64,000 nt of DNA from Nocardia elegans NBRC 108235 (GTDB taxonomy: Bacteria; Actinomycetota; Actinomycetes; Mycobacteriales; Mycobacteriaceae), in assembly GCF_001612845.1 (NCBI RefSeq), contig NZ_BDBF01000018.1:1-64000 (forward strand), in the 5' to 3' direction. The notes under the pieces are model-generated. The model did no database searches, was not told the DNA's origin, and saw only the letters and a program-made list of their open reading frames with translations. This document shows, piece after piece, positions 50,150-59,738 of the stretch. The translations under genes were made by a program, and so were the position numbers. Within the stretch, counting starts at the first letter, position 1, and every line of letters starts with the position of its first letter.

Positions 50150-51808
50150 TCAGCGCAGATCGCGTCGGCGCCAGCCCGCGAGTCCGATCGCGGTGATCAC
50201 CAAGGCGAGCAGCAGCAGCACGATCACCGGCATCGCGCGGAAGTCCTCCGCCGGCAGTTTCGGCAGATGACCGAAGGGGTTGAGGTCCAGAACCCATTGC
50301 GGCATACCGGAGATCGAGCCGAGCAGATAGATCGCCACCCCCGCGGTGAACACACCCCACGCCACCGGAGTCCAGCGCGGCAGCAGTCCGAACAGCAGCA
50401 CGGTGATCGCGGTGAACACCCACACCGCGGGAATCTGGATCATCGCCGCTTCCAGCGCCTGCGGGAACTTGCCGCCCATATCCGACGCGGCGATCCCGTA
50501 GGACAGGCCGCCGATCACACCGGAGGCGAACAGCGCCACCACCGGACCGCCGAATGCGAAGATCAGATGGCTTGCGGCCCAGCGAATTCGGCCGACGGCG
50601 CCGGTGAGGACGGTTTCGGCGCGATCGTCGCTCTCCTCCGCGTACATCCGCAGCGCGGCCGAGATCGAGAAGGCCGCCGCGCCCAGGCCGACCATCGAGA
50701 AGGCGGTGTTCAGGAAGGCCTGTTCCACCCCCTGCGAACCGCCGAGCCGGGCGATGATGTCGCGGACCGTCTGACTGGAGCCGATCTCGTCGCCGATGCC
50801 GTGAACCACGCTGCCGATGATCAGGCCGTAGAGCGCGAGCCCGACGATCCACGCCGCCAGGGTGCCGCGCTGCAACCGCCAGGCCAGCCCGAACGGCCCG
50901 CTCAGCAGCGCCGATCCGGCGGTGGGACCGGGCCGGTCGGCGATCAGTCCGGCCCCCATGTCGCGCCGCCGCAGCAGCGTGTAGGCGACCGCGACCAGCA
51001 CGACGGTGGTCACCACATGCAGCAACAGCACCCACCAGCGATCGCCGGCGAAGGGACGGACCTGCAGTGACCAGCCCTGCGGCGACAGCCAGGTCAAGAT
51101 GTCGGTCGGACCGTCTCCGGCCCGCGCGTCACCGATGGCGCGCAGGGTGAAGGTCGCCGCGAGCACCGCCAGCGCGATGCCGCGGGCCAGCCGGGCACTC
51201 GCACTCAGTTGCGCGGCGACCGCGGCGACGGCCGCGAAGACGATGCCCGAGGCCGCCAGCGCCGCGCCGAAGGCCAGCGAACCGTCGAACGGCACTCCCG
51301 CCGAGGCGATGCTCAGCGTCGCGACGATTCCGACCGCCACGCAGGCGGCGCAGGTCAGCAACAGGGTCGCCGTCAGGGCGGCGAAGCGGCCCACCCGGGT
51401 CGAGGCGAGCAGCTCCTCGCGTCCGGTCTCCTCCTCGGCGCGTGTGTGCCGGATGACGGTGAGAATCGTGGCGATGCCGATCAGGGTGTAGAACGCCCCT
51501 GCCTTCCACACGCCGGCCGCACCGATGCTGGTGTTGTAGATCGGGCCGTACAACGCCAGCTGCGCCGGGCTGGACAGGATGGTGTGCGCGAAATTCTGCA
51601 GATCGGCCGGCGACGAGTACAGATTCTTCACGCTGGAGACGTAGACGCTGCCCAGCGGCGCCGAGAGCAGCAGCACCCACAGCGGCAATACGATGCGGTC
51701 CCGCCGCAGATACAGGCGCAGTAGCTGCCCGGTGCCGGTGAGATCCGAGGACCGAGTGGAGCGTTCGGCGAATCCGCCATGCGGGCGGTCGAGGGTCGCG
51801 GTGGTCAT
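50150..51808 (-). CDS. ABC exporter permease (Rv1217c-like)
   Basis: 552 residues with about 12 hydrophobic helices in two halves, matching the large actinobacterial exporter permeases annotated as polyketide-antibiotic transporters. The ATG overlaps the ATPase stop by 4 bases. Together with the ATPase it forms an efflux pump; the M. tuberculosis pair Rv1217c-Rv1218c has been linked to drug efflux. Third gene of a TetR-ATPase-permease operon. Confidence 0.92.
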   Translation of the reverse strand: MTTATLDRPHGGFAERSTRSSDLTGTGQLLRLYLRRDRIVLPLWVLLLSAPLGSVYVSSVKNLYSSPADLQNFAHTILSSPAQLALYGPIYNTSIGAAGVWKAGAFYTLIGIATILTVIRHTRAEEETGREELLASTRVGRFAALTATLLLTCAACVAVGIVATLSIASAGVPFDGSLAFGAALAASGIVFAAVAAVAAQLSASARLARGIALAVLAATFTLRAIGDARAGDGPTDILTWLSPQGWSLQVRPFAGDRWWVLLLHVVTTVVLVAVAYTLLRRRDMGAGLIADRPGPTAGSALLSGPFGLAWRLQRGTLAAWIVGLALYGLIIGSVVHGIGDEIGSSQTVRDIIARLGGSQGVEQAFLNTAFSMVGLGAAAFSISAALRMYAEESDDRAETVLTGAVGRIRWAASHLIFAFGGPVVALFASGVIGGLSYGIAASDMGGKFPQALEAAMIQIPAVWVFTAITVLLFGLLPRWTPVAWGVFTAGVAIYLLGSISGMPQWVLDLNPFGHLPKLPAEDFRAMPVIVLLLLALVITAIGLAGWRRRDLR

Positions 51809-52770
51809 TTCGTCGCCTCGCTCAATGCCTGCTCGTCCCGCGACCCGGACGTGTGCGCGGGTCGCCGGGCATCGGCCGGCGCGTCGCCGTCGAGCGAATA
51901 GTGGCGCAGGAACAGCTCTTCCAGCGTCGGCGGCTGACTGACGAGGCTGCGCACTCCGGCGTCGCCGAGCACCCGGATCAGTTCGCCGAGATGTTCGCTG
52001 TCGACCTGGCAGTGCAGGGTGTGGTCCTCGATCGTGACGTCCTCGACGCCCGCGATGGCGCCGATATCGCCCGGGTCGCCGATGAGTTCGGCCTTGATGG
52101 ACGTGCGGCTGAGATGACGCATCTCGGCCAAGGTGCCGCTCTCGACGGTCTTACCGGCGCGGATGATCGTGACCCGATCGCACAGCGCCTCCACCTCGGA
52201 GAGGATGTGGCTCGACAGCAGCACGGTGGCACCGCGCTCGGCCGCCTCTCGCGCACATTCGCGAAAGACCTGTTCCATCAACGGATCCAGACCCGAGGTC
52301 GGTTCGTCGAGCAACAGCAGTCGCGCGTTCGAGGAGAACGCGGAGACGAGTGCCACCTTCTGCCGGTTGCCCTTGGAGTATGCGCGCGCCTTCTTGCGCG
52401 GATCGAGTTCGAAGCGCTCGATCATCTCGGCGCGGCGCGCGGTATCGATGCCGCCGCGCATCCGCGCCAGCAGATCGATCGTCTCCCCGCCCGACAGCGA
52501 CGGCCACAGCGTGACATCGCCCGGGACGTAGGCGATATCGCGATGCAACTCGACCGCATCGGTCCACGGATCGCGCCCGAGCACCCGGGCCTGCCCCGAG
52601 GTACGCGCCAGAATGCCGAGCAGAATGCGGATGGTGGTCGACTTGCCGGCCCCGTTGGGCCCGAGGAAGCCGTGCACCTCTCCCTCGGCGACCTCGAGGT
52701 CGAGGCCGTCCAGGGCGCGTACCGATCCGAAATGCTTGTGCAGCTTCCGGACCTCGATTGCCGATGACAT
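51805..52770 (-). CDS. ABC exporter ATP-binding protein (Rv1218c-like)
   Basis: 321 residues: Walker [11 protein letters not shown] loop, signature YSKGNRQKV, Walker [14 protein letters not shown] and an extra C-terminal DUF4162-type domain (about 230-300) typical of this exporter group. AAGGAG lies five bases upstream of the ATG and sits in the loop of an inverted repeat. Drives efflux through the adjacent permease. Confidence 0.95.
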   Translation of the reverse strand: MSSAIEVRKLHKHFGSVRALDGLDLEVAEGEVHGFLGPNGAGKSTTIRILLGILARTSGQARVLGRDPWTDAVELHRDIAYVPGDVTLWPSLSGGETIDLLARMRGGIDTARRAEMIERFELDPRKKARAYSKGNRQKVALVSAFSSNARLLLLDEPTSGLDPLMEQVFRECAREAAERGATVLLSSHILSEVEALCDRVTIIRAGKTVESGTLAEMRHLSRTSIKAELIGDPGDIGAIAGVEDVTIEDHTLHCQVDSEHLGELIRVLGDAGVRSLVSQPPTLEELFLRHYSLDGDAPADARRPAHTSGSRDEQALSEATK

Positions 52771-52771
52771 C

Positions 52772-52790
52772 TAATCTCCTTGTGAGATAA
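52772..52790 (-). promoter_or_regulatory. Inverted repeat around the ribosome binding site of the ABC ATPase gene
   Basis: Imperfect palindrome TAATCTC-N5-GAGATAA with one mismatch pair; the minus-strand AAGGAG overlaps its spacer. It may be a second TetR site or an mRNA hairpin limiting translation. Confidence 0.4.
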
Positions 52791-52794
52791 GGGT

Positions 52795-53448
52795 TCACAT
52801 TTCGGCGAGCAACGAGTCGAGCACCGAGGAATCGGCGAACAGGCCGTGGGTGTTGGCCTCGACCGCCGGCAGCATCATCTGGTCGGCGTACTCGCGCAAC
52901 GCTTTTCGAAAGTCGAGCTTTCCTTCGTGGCGGGCGGCGTAGAGCTGCAGGAAGAAGAAGAATCCGCCGCCGTTCTGCACCGCCAGATAGTTCGCCGTCG
53001 CCGATACGTCCCTGGGCCGGCGCAGGGTGCCGGCCTCGATACCGACCTCGAGGTAGGACTCCACGTCCGCGCGCATCTGATCGAACAGCGAGGTCATCAG
53101 CGTTCCGCCGGCCTGGAAGCTGCGCATCAGATACGCGGTGTAGGGCGCGAACTCCTCGATTTCGGCGAGGGCCTTCAGGGTCGAATTCGGCGAGGGCTGT
53201 TGGACGTATTCCGTCTTCGCGGCCCGGATGACGGCACGTACGTGCTCATCACACGCCTCGCGCAGGCCGTCCTTGGAACCGAAGTGGTGATTGACGAGGC
53301 CGGGCGAAACCCCCGCCGCCTTGGCGATGGCCCGCACCCCGACCCCGAATCCCTCTTCGCCGAAGACGACGATCGCCGCGTCCCGGATCCGGGCGGGCGT
53401 GCTCAGATCCGAGGCGGATCCTTCCGGTACGGCTGCTCCCTTAAACAC
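52795..53448 (-). CDS. TetR-family regulator of the ABC exporter (Rv1219c-like)
   Basis: 217 residues. TetR helix-turn-helix with VRAIAKAAGVSPGLVNHHFGSKDGL and a large helical ligand domain. The GTG at 53448 lies six bases after TATATT, so the transcript is leaderless; no ribosome binding site precedes it. Two matching 15-bp operators overlap this -10 region, pointing to autorepression. Synteny with Rv1219c-Rv1218c-Rv1217c is complete. Ligands are presumably the exported compounds. Confidence 0.93.
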   Translation of the reverse strand: MFKGAAVPEGSASDLSTPARIRDAAIVVFGEEGFGVGVRAIAKAAGVSPGLVNHHFGSKDGLREACDEHVRAVIRAAKTEYVQQPSPNSTLKALAEIEEFAPYTAYLMRSFQAGGTLMTSLFDQMRADVESYLEVGIEAGTLRRPRDVSATANYLAVQNGGGFFFFLQLYAARHEGKLDFRKALREYADQMMLPAVEANTHGLFADSSVLDSLLAEM

Positions 53449-53456
53449 ATGTTCAA
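53442..53456. promoter_or_regulatory. TetR operator A
   Basis: TAAACACATGTTCAA, containing the near-palindrome AACA-CA-TGTT. It covers the start codon and abuts the -10 TATATT (53455-53460) of the TetR gene. Confidence 0.65.
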
Positions 53457-53461
53457 TATAC

Positions 53462-53476
53462 TAAACACTCGTTCAA
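53462..53476. promoter_or_regulatory. TetR operator B
   Basis: TAAACACTCGTTCAA, matching operator A at 13 of 15 positions and offset by exactly 20 bp (two helical turns), just upstream of the -10. Confidence 0.65.
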
Positions 53477-53595
53477 TCCGCACGCAAGACTCGGTCCGTG
53501 ACAAATTTCGGAAGCCGAACGCGCAGGTAGACAGCTTTCAGCGAGCTATTTCCGGAACCGGCTCGATCGAACCGCCGGAGAACCGGGAGCGGCGA

Positions 53596-54243
53596 CTAGC
53601 CGCGCGAGGCGCAGAGCAGCCCATCTCCGACCGGGATCAGCACGCTGGTCAGGGCAGGGTCCTCGGCCACGGCCCGGGTCGCCGCCCGCACCGCCTGGGT
53701 CGCGGCGTCACGCTGCGCCGGATCGGGCACCCGCCCGCCCAGCAGCGCGTTGTACATCAGCACCGCCCCGCCCTCGCGCAGCAAACGTACGGCCTGCTCG
53801 ACGTATTGCGGATGCTCGAGCGGGGCCGCGTCGATGAACACCAGGTCGTAGGCGCCGTCGGCGAGCCGGGGCAGCACGTCCAGAGCGCGGCCGTTGATCA
53901 GCCGGGTGCGCGCGGGCGCGATATCGGCCGCGCGGAAGGCGTCCTTGGCCGCACGCTGATGTTCCGGCTCGGAGTCGATCGTGGTCAGCGTGCCGTCCTC
54001 GCGCATGCCGTCGAGCAGCCACAGGCCGCTGATTCCGGCGCCGGTGCCGACCTCGACCACCGCTCGGGCGCCGAGCAGCTGGGCGTACATGCTGAGCAGC
54101 GCTCCCACCGACGGCGGCACCGGCGCGGCGCCCAGTTCGGTGGCCCGCTCCCGCGCGGCGATGAGGATCTCGTCCTCGACCACGGATTCCTCCACGTAGG
54201 CGAGGTTGCGCTGCAGGGCCGATGCCGCTGGGATGTGGCTCAC
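53596..54243 (-). CDS. O-methyltransferase, CCoAMT/COMT-like (Rv1220c-like)
   Basis: 215 residues, same length as Rv1220c. SAM motif [25 protein letters not shown] and the metal-site [14 protein letters not shown] are in order for the divalent-metal O-methyltransferase family 3. The GTG at 54243 lies 7 bases after TAGCCT (54251-54256), a leaderless start. Substrate unknown; it sits back to back with sigE as in mycobacteria. Confidence 0.92.
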   Translation of the reverse strand: MSHIPAASALQRNLAYVEESVVEDEILIAARERATELGAAPVPPSVGALLSMYAQLLGARAVVEVGTGAGISGLWLLDGMREDGTLTTIDSEPEHQRAAKDAFRAADIAPARTRLINGRALDVLPRLADGAYDLVFIDAAPLEHPQYVEQAVRLLREGGAVLMYNALLGGRVPDPAQRDAATQAVRAATRAVAEDPALTSVLIPVGDGLLCASRG

Positions 54244-54250
54244 GAATATG

Positions 54251-54256
54251 AGGCTA
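54251..54256 (-). promoter_or_regulatory. -10 hexamer of the leaderless O-methyltransferase gene
   Basis: On the minus strand TAGCCT lies 7 bases before the GTG at 54243. Confidence 0.55.
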
Positions 54257-54472
54257 ACGGCGTGGCTGTCCGGGGGCGCGACGACGGCCGGTGTTTTTCT
54301 CAGGTGTCCCTCAGCCTCCCCATACCACCGGCACATCGGGAACCGCCAGAGTATTGACCAAGCAAGGGCCGGCCGACCGCCGGAAGGCGCCCGGGAACAC
54401 CGGACTCGGGTCCGGGGTTGTATCCGGTACGCGACGACCACCAGTCGTCGTGCGCCTTCCACGGTCCCGAGT

Positions 54473-54488
54473 AGGAGGTCACCCCATC
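54473..54488 (+). promoter_or_regulatory. Strong Shine-Dalgarno before an AUC codon at the sigE start
   Basis: AGGAGG (54473-54478) is followed after 7 bases by ATC (54486-54488) in the sigE frame. No ATG, GTG or TTG occurs at optimal distance. This decides the proposed start, see sigE. Confidence 0.5.
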
Positions 54489-55292
54489 CACAAGGTCGAT
54501 GCGGCGCGCGAGTACGCCACCCTGCCCGAGTCGAGTCTGCCGATCGGCGTCTCGGCCGATTACGAGCTGCCCGCTGCCGCTCGTAACGATATCCGTACCG
54601 AAGTCGAAGTTCGTCCGGAAGCCGAAGTCGGTCTCGACGCCCGGGCCGTCGTCGCGAACGGCGCCGACTTCGACGATACCGAATCCGTCGCGGGCGAGGC
54701 CGCGGACGACGACGCGCTCAGCGGTACCGCCGCCTTCGACGCCACCGGCGACCGCACCATGATGCCTACCTGGGACGAACTGGTCCGCGAGCACGCCGAC
54801 CGGGTGTACCGGCTGGCCTACCGCCTGACCGGTGACCCGCAGGATGCCGAGGATCTCACCCAGGAGACGTTCATCCGGGTCTTCCGCTCGCTGCAGAACT
54901 ACCAGCCCGGCACGTTCGAGGGCTGGCTGCACCGGATCACCACGAATCTGTTCCTCGACATGGTCCGCCGGCGCAACCGCATCCGGATGGAGGCACTGCC
55001 CGAGGACTACGACCGGGTGCCGTCCGAAGGTCCCGGGCCCGAGCAGGTCTATCACGATGCCCGGCTGGATCCGGACCTGCAGCGGGCGCTCGACGCGCTG
55101 GCGCCGGAATTCCGCGCGGCCGTCGTGCTGTGCGATATCGAAGGTCTGTCCTACGAGGAGATCGGCGCTACCCTCGGTGTGAAGTTGGGTACCGTGCGCA
55201 GCCGGATCCACCGCGGCCGTCAGGCACTGCGGGAATACCTTGCGCATAATGGTTCTCAGCAGCGGTTCGCCGCTGAGGAGAAAGTCGGGTAA
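54486..55292 (+). CDS. sigE: ECF RNA polymerase sigma factor SigE
   Basis: 268 residues from the proposed start. Region 2 ([40 protein letters not shown] in parts) and region 4 ([35 protein letters not shown] in parts) match mycobacterial SigE almost residue for residue. Homology extends upstream to [10 protein letters not shown], so the ATG at 54759 is too late. The only strong ribosome binding site precedes an ATC codon at 54486; a GTG at 54450 is the nearest canonical in-frame start but has no ribosome binding site. SigE controls envelope stress genes and is held by RseA, encoded next. Confidence 0.93.
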   Translation: MHKVDAAREYATLPESSLPIGVSADYELPAAARNDIRTEVEVRPEAEVGLDARAVVANGADFDDTESVAGEAADDDALSGTAAFDATGDRTMMPTWDELVREHADRVYRLAYRLTGDPQDAEDLTQETFIRVFRSLQNYQPGTFEGWLHRITTNLFLDMVRRRNRIRMEALPEDYDRVPSEGPGPEQVYHDARLDPDLQRALDALAPEFRAAVVLCDIEGLSYEEIGATLGVKLGTVRSRIHRGRQALREYLAHNGSQQRFAAEEKVG

Positions 55293-55357
55293 ACAGCGGT
55301 GCAGCGCCGCGGCCGTGCCCGGCGAAGCTGTAGTCCGTCGGAAGGGTGTGCATCCGT

Positions 55358-55747
55358 ATGACCGGCGAGGGTCGTTTCGCCCCCACCGAACACCTGGCCA
55401 ATGAGGCCGTCGTCGCATATGTCGACGGCGAGCTGAGAATGAACGCCTATCTGCGCGCGGCCGAACATCTGTCCCGCTGCCCCGAATGCGCCGCCGAGGT
55501 CGAGGCGCAGCAGCAGGCCCGGGTGGCATTGCGCCGGGCGGCACAAATGCAGATTTCCGCGCCGACCGACCTGCAGGACACGCTGAGCAGAATTCCGCTG
55601 GCCGACCTGACCGGACGTAGCACCGAAGATATATCGCGCGGCGCGAGTTTCCTCGGGCTGCGGGCGGATTCGTTCCGTTTCGCTTCCTCCTCGAATCGAG
55701 AAATGGGATTCGAGAGCAGGCGGTGGACGGGATGGTGGCGCAAGTAG
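55358..55747 (+). CDS. rseA: Anti-sigma-E factor RseA (zinc-binding)
   Basis: 129 residues, no membrane segment. EHLANEAVVAYVDGELRMNAYLRAAEHLSRCPEC in parts carries the ZAS motif H-x3-C-x2-C (HLSRCPEC). It binds SigE in the cytosol and releases it on oxidation or surface stress; in mycobacteria PknB phosphorylation and ClpC1P2 degradation also act on it. The ATG at 55358 has GAAGGG 11 bases upstream. Lies 65 bases after sigE, before htrA. Confidence 0.93.
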   Translation: MTGEGRFAPTEHLANEAVVAYVDGELRMNAYLRAAEHLSRCPECAAEVEAQQQARVALRRAAQMQISAPTDLQDTLSRIPLADLTGRSTEDISRGASFLGLRADSFRFASSSNREMGFESRRWTGWWRK

Positions 55748-55758
55748 AGTTTGCGAAC

Positions 55759-57306
55759 GTGACCACCGAATCGACGCCGTCCGCTTCATCGGATTCGGCG
55801 GCCAGGGGGAACCTGAGGCCGTCGGACGCGCCCGTGCTGGGGCCGCGCCCGGTGTACCGCCCGGATATCGATAAACACACCGCCCGCGCTTTCCGCCGCC
55901 CCGAGGGGCAGGCCGGATCCTTCGCACCGCACACCCAGGCCGCGTCCGCGCCGCGCCACGACAGTCCCGAATTGGTCAATCGCCCGCCGGACGCGGTGCT
56001 GGCCGAGGCCTTCGGACGGCCCGCGGGTTCGGACGAGCGCCTGCAGCGCGATCCGGACGCCGCAACCGACACGCCCGATAGCGGCGCACCGGTCGACCCC
56101 TGGCGCGATCCCGCCGCCGCGGCCCGACTCGGTGATCCCGCCATCCACACCCCCGCCCCGCAGCCGCTGCCGCCGGGTACCAAACTCGGCGCCCGCGAGG
56201 TGCTGTTCGGCGGCAGGGTGGCGCCCAAGGCGTTGGCCGTCCTGGGTGTGGTCGCCCTGATCATCGGCGTGCTCGGCGGCCTGGTGGGCCGGTTCACGGC
56301 CGAGAACACCGGGGCGCTGACCTCGCGCAAGATCGCGCTGCAGCAGGAGAGCAACACCGACAAACCGCACAGTCAGGTCGCCAAGGTGGCCGACGCGGTA
56401 CTGCCCTCGGTCGTCTCGATCCGCGAGACCGTCGGCGACAACGGCGCCCTCGGTTCGGGCGTGGTCATCGACGGCAACGGCTATATCGTCACCAACAATC
56501 ACGTCATCTCGATGGCGGCACAGGACAAATCCGGGCGCGCCAAGATCCAGGCCACCTTCTCCGACGGCACCAGGGCTCCGGCCCAGCTGGTCGGCCGCGA
56601 CCCGAAGACCGACCTCGCGGTCCTGAAGGTCGACGTCAAGAACCTCACCGTGGCCCGGCTCGGGAAGTCGAGCGATGTGCAGGTCGGTGACGACGTGCTG
56701 GCCATCGGCTCGCCGCTGGGCCTGAGCAAGACCGTCACCTCCGGCATCGTCAGCGCGTTGCATCGCGCGATCCAGGAGAGCCCGGAGGCCGGCGACGACA
56801 CCGCCGGCGCCTTCGACGCCGTGCAGACCGATGCCGCGATCAACCACGGCAACTCCGGCGGCGCCCTGGTCGACGGCGAGGGCCGGCTGATCGGGATCAA
56901 CACCGCCATCCGCAGCGAAAGCGGCGGATCGGTCGGCCTCGGCTTCGCGATTCCGGTGGATCTGGTGCAGCGGGTGTCGCAGACGCTGATCCGCGACGGT
57001 GTGATGTACCACCCGTGGCTCGGCGTGAGCGCGAAGACCAAGCAGGTCGAGAACGACGTCATGAGCGGCGCCGCGGTGGCCGATGTGGTCGGCAACAGCC
57101 CGGCCGCCAAGGCGGGTATCGCCGAGGGCGACGTAATCGTCAAGGTGGGTGATCGGCAGGTCACCGAACCGGCCGAACTCACCGTCGCCGTCCAGTCCCA
57201 CCAGATCGGCGAGACGGTGAATTTCCAACTGATCCGCGACGGCCGTCAGGTCGATGTGCCGGTGACGCTGGAATCCGATAAGAACGCCCCGCAAGCACCC
57301 CAGTAG
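55759..57306 (+). CDS. htrA: HtrA-like membrane serine protease
   Basis: 515 residues from the GTG at 55759: a long cytosolic tail (1-150), one membrane helix (about 163-185), trypsin-like domain with His (VTNNHVI), Asp (TDLAVLK) and Ser (HGNSGGA), then a PDZ domain (about 410-500). The active-site GNSGG is followed by Ala instead of the usual Pro. Start choice: TAGAGT lies 8 bases upstream of this GTG; an ATG at 55732 would overlap rseA. Envelope quality-control protease of the SigE regulon, Rv1223 counterpart. Confidence 0.93.
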   Translation: MTTESTPSASSDSAARGNLRPSDAPVLGPRPVYRPDIDKHTARAFRRPEGQAGSFAPHTQAASAPRHDSPELVNRPPDAVLAEAFGRPAGSDERLQRDPDAATDTPDSGAPVDPWRDPAAAARLGDPAIHTPAPQPLPPGTKLGAREVLFGGRVAPKALAVLGVVALIIGVLGGLVGRFTAENTGALTSRKIALQQESNTDKPHSQVAKVADAVLPSVVSIRETVGDNGALGSGVVIDGNGYIVTNNHVISMAAQDKSGRAKIQATFSDGTRAPAQLVGRDPKTDLAVLKVDVKNLTVARLGKSSDVQVGDDVLAIGSPLGLSKTVTSGIVSALHRAIQESPEAGDDTAGAFDAVQTDAAINHGNSGGALVDGEGRLIGINTAIRSESGGSVGLGFAIPVDLVQRVSQTLIRDGVMYHPWLGVSAKTKQVENDVMSGAAVADVVGNSPAAKAGIAEGDVIVKVGDRQVTEPAELTVAVQSHQIGETVNFQLIRDGRQVDVPVTLESDKNAPQAPQ

Positions 57307-57309
57307 CCT
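57304..57309 (+). promoter_or_regulatory. -10 hexamer of leaderless tatB
   Basis: TAGCCT, overlapping the htrA stop codon, lies 6 bases before the ATG at 57316. Confidence 0.55.
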
Positions 57310-57315
57310 GGTCTT

Positions 57316-57780
57316 ATGTTCAACATCGGCTGGCCCGAGATGGTGATCCTGGTGGTCGCCGCGCTGGTGATTCTCGGCCCGGAACGGCTGCCGGAGGCGA
57401 TTCGCTGGACCGCGCAGAGTCTGCGCCAGGTCCGCGACTATGCCTCCGGCGCCACCAGCCAGCTGCGCAACGATCTGGGACCCGAGCTCGACGAACTGCG
57501 CAAACCGCTCGAAGAGCTCAACGAGCTGCGCAAGCCGCTCGAAGGTCTGCGCGGTATGACGCCGCGGTCGATGGTCACCAAGCACCTCTTCGACGGTGAC
57601 GATTCGCTGTTCACCGGCACCTTCGGGGCAGCGAATCCGGGCAACGGCTCGTCCGGCGATTCCGGCACCTCACAGACCGGCTCGCCGAATTCTGTGAGCG
57701 CACCCAACTATTCGGTGCCCGAGCCGCCGAAACCGCTCGACCGCAACGAAAAACCGCCGATCGATTTCGACGCCACCTGA
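57316..57780 (+). CDS. tatB: Twin-arginine translocase subunit TatB
   Basis: 154 residues. Short N-terminal membrane helix followed by the Tat hinge and amphipathic helix ([31 protein letters not shown]), with Glu8 as in TatB, then a charged helix with repeated LRKPLEE units and a disordered Pro/Ser tail. With TatA and TatC it exports folded proteins. Directly after htrA; leaderless. Confidence 0.95.
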   Translation: MFNIGWPEMVILVVAALVILGPERLPEAIRWTAQSLRQVRDYASGATSQLRNDLGPELDELRKPLEELNELRKPLEGLRGMTPRSMVTKHLFDGDDSLFTGTFGAANPGNGSSGDSGTSQTGSPNSVSAPNYSVPEPPKPLDRNEKPPIDFDAT

Positions 57781-57807
57781 CCGAAAAGCACTGATAGCAC
57801 CCATTAC

Positions 57808-57821
57808 GGACCGTCCGGTCC
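57808..57821 (+). terminator. Short hairpin after tatB
   Basis: GGACCG-TC-CGGTCC, 6-bp stem, 27 bases past the tatB stop. Confidence 0.4.
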
Positions 57822-57907
57822 GGCCCAAATGCCCGGTGTGCTCGATGGATTCGGCCCCCGCGGCGGATTCGTCAACCGGACTAGACACATCCGGCTGTCG
57901 AGCTATC

Positions 57908-57913
57908 TAGACT
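57908..57913 (+). promoter_or_regulatory. -10 hexamer of the leaderless HTH-protein gene
   Basis: TAGACT lies 6 bases before the ATG at 57920; no ribosome binding site. Confidence 0.6.
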
Positions 57914-57919
57914 TCGCAC

Positions 57920-58756
57920 ATGTCAGCCGACGAGGTGGCACGGGTGTTCGCGATCGAAGACAAGGTCGAACGCCTCAAGGCTGCCACCGAAGGGGTCGCG
58001 GCGGCCCAGCAGACCATCAACGAGCTCACCCGCATCCGCCGAGCGGTGATCAGGGAGTTGCACGCCGAGGGCTGGACCTTCGCCAGGATCGGTGCGGCAG
58101 CAGGACTTTCACGCGCCCGGATTCACCAGGTCAGCACCCAGGGCCCGGTGCCGGAGGGGCTGTTCTTCGGGCACGGACCACTCACCGTGCTCACCCCGGA
58201 CCTGCGCGCGGTCACACGCGCCACGCCGTTGATCGGCGCGCCGGACGCCGCCGCCCCGCACCGGCTGGCAGAACTGTTGCGACAGCTGGGATTCACCGTC
58301 ACGGTCGAACGATTCCTCCCCGGACGTCCCCTGAATCTCGACCGCGAGGGCCTGATCGTGCTCGGCGGTCCCGAATTGTCGCCCAGTCTGCGCTATCTGG
58401 TATCGGCCGACCCGCGGCTGCGCCGGACCCTGGCCCGGGCCGGGCGGGTCCGCCGCGCGATCGAGGACCGGGCCGCCCGCCGGATCTACCGGCCGGGCGG
58501 CACCGAGCCCTACGACATCGCCTATCTGGCGCGCCTGCCCCGCCCCGACGGCCACGGAACCATTCTCGTCATCGACGGACTACATCCGCCCGGATCGCTG
58601 GGCGCGATACGGCTTCTCGGAACACGGCTGGCGACTCTGCACGAACGCGCCGACACCCGTGCGTTCTCGACGGTGGTCGGCGTCCGCTACGACCGCCACA
58701 CCGGCGAACCGATCGAAGTGGATCTGTTGACCCCGATCTACCGTCACGAACGCTGA
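57920..58756 (+). CDS. HTH-domain protein of unknown function
   Basis: 278 residues. The N-terminal 75 residues hold a sigma-70 region-4-like helix-turn-helix (LHAEGWTFARIGAAAGLSR, ARIHQV) after a coiled helix. The remaining 200 residues form a separate domain with GLIVLGGPELSPSLRYL, an Arg-rich middle and LVIDGLHPPGSLGAIRLL; I do not recognise it with confidence. It could sense a ligand or nucleotide. Leaderless single gene, convergent with gpgS. Confidence 0.8.
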   Translation: MSADEVARVFAIEDKVERLKAATEGVAAAQQTINELTRIRRAVIRELHAEGWTFARIGAAAGLSRARIHQVSTQGPVPEGLFFGHGPLTVLTPDLRAVTRATPLIGAPDAAAPHRLAELLRQLGFTVTVERFLPGRPLNLDREGLIVLGGPELSPSLRYLVSADPRLRRTLARAGRVRRAIEDRAARRIYRPGGTEPYDIAYLARLPRPDGHGTILVIDGLHPPGSLGAIRLLGTRLATLHERADTRAFSTVVGVRYDRHTGEPIEVDLLTPIYRHER

Positions 58757-58789
58757 ATCTTCGGCGTCGGCTCCGCCGCCGAAAGATTC
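58755..58789. terminator. Bidirectional terminator between HTH-protein gene and gpgS
   Basis: Long stem with one bulge and one mismatch, arms GAATCTTCGGCG-CGG (58755-58770) and its near complement (58773-58789). It begins inside the HTH-gene stop codon. Confidence 0.75.
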
Positions 58790-58814
58790 CGGCGGCACCG
58801 GCTCGCGGCGGGAT

Positions 58815-59738
58815 TCAGGCGGCAACCTCTTCGGGGCGCAGGGTGTTCATCGGCGGCCGATCCGCGAGGTGCACATCGGTGGTCAGTGCCGTGAATTCCT
58901 CACCGACCAGCGGGAATTGCGTCAATGCCGCACCCGAATCTCGAATTCCGCTGCGTCCCAGCACGGTTCCGAGAATCTGCCGGCTCATGACACCCAGATC
59001 CGACAGCGGACGATTGCGATGCGTGCGCACGCCCAGATTCACCTGGCCGATCGCCGAGAGGCCCAGCATGTCGAAAGTGTCCAGCAGCAGACCGATCTCC
59101 ACACCGTAGCCCGGGGCGAACGGCACCGCGGTCAGCAGTTCGCGCGTCCCCGCGTACTCACCGCCCAAGGGCTGCAACACCTTCGACAGATCCGGACGCA
59201 ACGCCGCCAGCAGCGGCCGCGCCACCAGTTCGGTCACCCGGCCACCACCGTGCTGCTCCACCGCCGCGCCCTGGCGCAGCGGCCGCCGGTAGTAGGCCTT
59301 CACCAGATGCATACCGTCCACGGTCAGCAGCGGACCCAGCAGTTTCGGCACGAACATCGGATCGGGATCGATCAGATCCGAATCGACGAACGCCACCAGG
59401 TCGCCGGAGGTCGCGGCCAGCGAGCGCCACAGCACCTCGCCCTTGCCGGGCACCGGCTCCAGTTCGGGCACGGCCTGCTCGCGGGTGACCACCTGCGCCC
59501 CGGCCGCCCGAGCCCGCTCGGCCGTCGCGTCCACGGAACCGGAATCCAGCACCACCAATTCGTCGACCAGCGTGCCGAGCAGCGGCCGGATACTGGCCAC
59601 CACATCGGCGACCGTGCGTTCCTCGTTCAATGCGGGCAGCACCACCGACACGGTGCGCCCGTCCTTCGCGTCGACCAATTCGTCGATCGCCCACTGTGGT
59701 CGGTCCCACGTATTCGTGGCAGTCCAATCGAACGTCAT
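58815..59738 (-). CDS. gpgS: Glucosyl-3-phosphoglycerate synthase
   Basis: 307 residues, GT81 family. SVVLPALNEERTVADVV (UDP-sugar-binding N-terminus), metal-binding DSD in VAFVDSDLIDPD, and GGEYAGTRELL are seen. Transfers glucose from UDP-glucose to 3-phosphoglycerate, the first step of methylglucose lipopolysaccharide synthesis. The ATG at 59738 overlaps the folP2 stop by 4 bases (ATGA), fixing the start. Cooperates with glgM/glgC-type alpha-glucan genes nearby. Confidence 0.96.
   Translation of the reverse strand: MTFDWTATNTWDRPQWAIDELVDAKDGRTVSVVLPALNEERTVADVVASIRPLLGTLVDELVVLDSGSVDATAERARAAGAQVVTREQAVPELEPVPGKGEVLWRSLAATSGDLVAFVDSDLIDPDPMFVPKLLGPLLTVDGMHLVKAYYRRPLRQGAAVEQHGGGRVTELVARPLLAALRPDLSKVLQPLGGEYAGTRELLTAVPFAPGYGVEIGLLLDTFDMLGLSAIGQVNLGVRTHRNRPLSDLGVMSRQILGTVLGRSGIRDSGAALTQFPLVGEEFTALTTDVHLADRPPMNTLRPEEVAA

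Noticed and set aside
54759..55292. Short SigE starting at the ATG at 54759
   Set aside because: Conserved residues shared with mycobacterial SigE ([10 protein letters not shown]) lie upstream in the same frame, and no ribosome binding site precedes this ATG.
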